Below are positions 33,688-34,404 of a stretch of DNA of 34,404 nt, piece after piece. Made by a program: the position numbers and the translations under genes. Each line of letters starts with the position of its first letter. Position 1 is the first letter of the stretch. The notes beneath the pieces are model-generated. The model searched no databases. It worked only from the letters and a program-made list of their open reading frames with translations, and had not been told where the DNA came from. This DNA comes from Prevotella sp. AGR2160 (GTDB lineage Bacteria; Bacteroidota; Bacteroidia; Bacteroidales; Bacteroidaceae). The stretch covers positions 1 to 34,404 of the forward strand of contig NZ_AUJK01000023.1 in NCBI RefSeq assembly GCF_000424185.1. Reading direction: 5' to 3'.

Positions 33688-34284
33688 TTAGAAATGCCAG
33701 GCTATATTGAAAGCGATCTTAGGTAGCAGGTAAACGCGGTTGACGCGTGCAATAGGATCTCCGCAGTGAGGCCGTTCAAAGATCCGGTAGTGTGTCCACG
33801 CCAGATCGAGGGCACCTTCGGCTTCGAGGGTGAAGCCGCTGCCGAGGTTCCAGGCGTACCCGCCAAGGGCGCCGGCGGCGTAGAGGTTTCCCTGGATGCG
33901 GTGATGACGGGCATCGGCGAACATCCCGAAGTAATTGAGGTAAATATTGGACAGGTTGTAGTGTAGCCATAGGGCGTCGATGCCGTAGAATGCGCCTTGC
34001 CAGGGATGGTCCTTATCCCAATGCCGGGCCTGGAAGTCCATGCTGAGGTGGCGGTATTTGCGGGCTCGCTCGTCATTCTTCGGCCAGGGCCGATAGCCGG
34101 TGGAGAGCGCGAAAGACCATGAGGAGTCGGGGAGAATTTCAAAACCGATATTAGGTGTCAGTGTGGCGGAATAGGCCAGATTATGATGAAGGGCAAACTG
34201 CTGTGCGTGTGCCTTTTGTGCTATGATCAGTCCTACCAAAAAGAAGAACGAAGTAGCTAAGTATCGTATCAGTTTCGTTCTCAT
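33688..34284 (-). CDS. DUF3575 outer membrane protein of fimbrial loci
   Basis: 198 residues. The signal peptide RYLATSFFFLVGLIIAQKAHA is cut before QQFALHHN. Beta-strand alternation follows (LAYSATLTPNIGFEI, SWSFALSTGYRPW, FTLEAEGALDLAW), and the protein ends in LPKIAFNIAWHF with a terminal Phe, as in small outer membrane barrels. The pattern fits DUF3575, a family regularly found at the head of Bacteroidales fimbrillin loci, with no established activity. It is the first gene of the minus-strand block. The 120 bases upstream, to the window edge, contain an AT-rich imperfect inverted repeat (34356-34380), and I could not define a promoter there. Confidence 0.78.
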   Translation of the reverse strand: MRTKLIRYLATSFFFLVGLIIAQKAHAQQFALHHNLAYSATLTPNIGFEILPDSSWSFALSTGYRPWPKNDERARKYRHLSMDFQARHWDKDHPWQGAFYGIDALWLHYNLSNIYLNYFGMFADARHHRIQGNLYAAGALGGYAWNLGSGFTLEAEGALDLAWTHYRIFERPHCGDPIARVNRVYLLPKIAFNIAWHF

Positions 34285-34355
34285 ATTCCTAATTTTTTAA
34301 GGGTTTGTAAAACTGCTATTCTGCAAGTTCAAGATAGAAGTGCAATCGGAGTTGA

Positions 34356-34380
34356 GGAATATATTGAAAAAATATATACC
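34356..34380. repeat. AT-rich imperfect inverted repeat upstream of the fimbrial locus
   Basis: GGAATATATT (34356-34365) and AATATATACC (34371-34380) pair at nine of ten positions around a 5-base loop. It lies about 70-95 bases upstream of the DUF3575 start, where an operator could sit. Confidence 0.35.
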
Positions 34381-34404
34381 ATAAAACACCGAGGGGACTG
34401 GGGG

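Overview
The window is a piece of a Bacteroidota genome, most likely Bacteroidales of the Prevotella/Segatella type. The basis is family content: a type IX secretion (T9SS) sorting domain, FimB/Mfa2 and fimbrillin lipoproteins, DUF3575, DUF4827 and a TamB plus lipoprotein-Omp85 (TamL-like) pair. Several promoters also follow the Bacteroidota pattern TTTG-N20-TAnnTTTG. No tRNA, rRNA, IS element or cas gene was seen.

Layout. (1) 1-1560 is a phage-derived edge. It holds the end of a KilAC-type antirepressor, a small two-helix membrane protein, and the C-terminal end of a tail tape measure gene that runs straight into a three-repeat CRISPR-like array (1329-1494; 36-bp repeats, 29-bp spacers, GTTG...CAAC ends as in type VI-B). 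More phage-like coding sequence lies just beyond the array. (2) 1561-2598 is a gene-free stretch of dispersed palindromic and direct repeats, relatives of which recur at 4022, 12011-12225 and 15005. (3) 2599-11878 runs on the + strand: a TetR regulator, fabG, an RluA-family pseudouridine synthase, tamB and a TamL-like Omp85 lipoprotein. The last two form an envelope assembly pair. (4) 12316-17345 is also on the + strand: a sugar-nucleotidyltransferase-like protein and an NrnA-type DHH phosphoesterase overlapping by one base, a DUF4827 lipoprotein, glmM-type phosphoglucosamine mutase, and an EamA transporter overlapping glmM by four bases. A strong palindrome closes this block. (5) 34284-17433 runs on the - strand and is a surface-fimbria locus: DUF3575 protein, Mfa1-like fimbrillin lipoprotein, FimB/Mfa2 anchor, second fimbrillin-like lipoprotein, then a 4078-residue beta-helix protein ending in a T9SS sorting domain. 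Gaps in the last four genes are 13 nt, a 4-nt overlap and 3 nt, so they look co-transcribed.

How the parts work together. The fimbrial locus resembles the mfa arrangement of Porphyromonas gingivalis (shaft, anchor, accessory subunits, large adhesin). The giant protein is therefore a candidate tip adhesin or co-displayed adhesin delivered by T9SS. It is built from about seven beta-helix modules, and part of module 3 has clearly lower GC than the rest, as if swapped in. The other point most worth checking is the CRISPR-like array: both spacers and both flanks can be read as pieces of one tape measure gene, on the strand that would make the crRNAs antisense to its mRNA.
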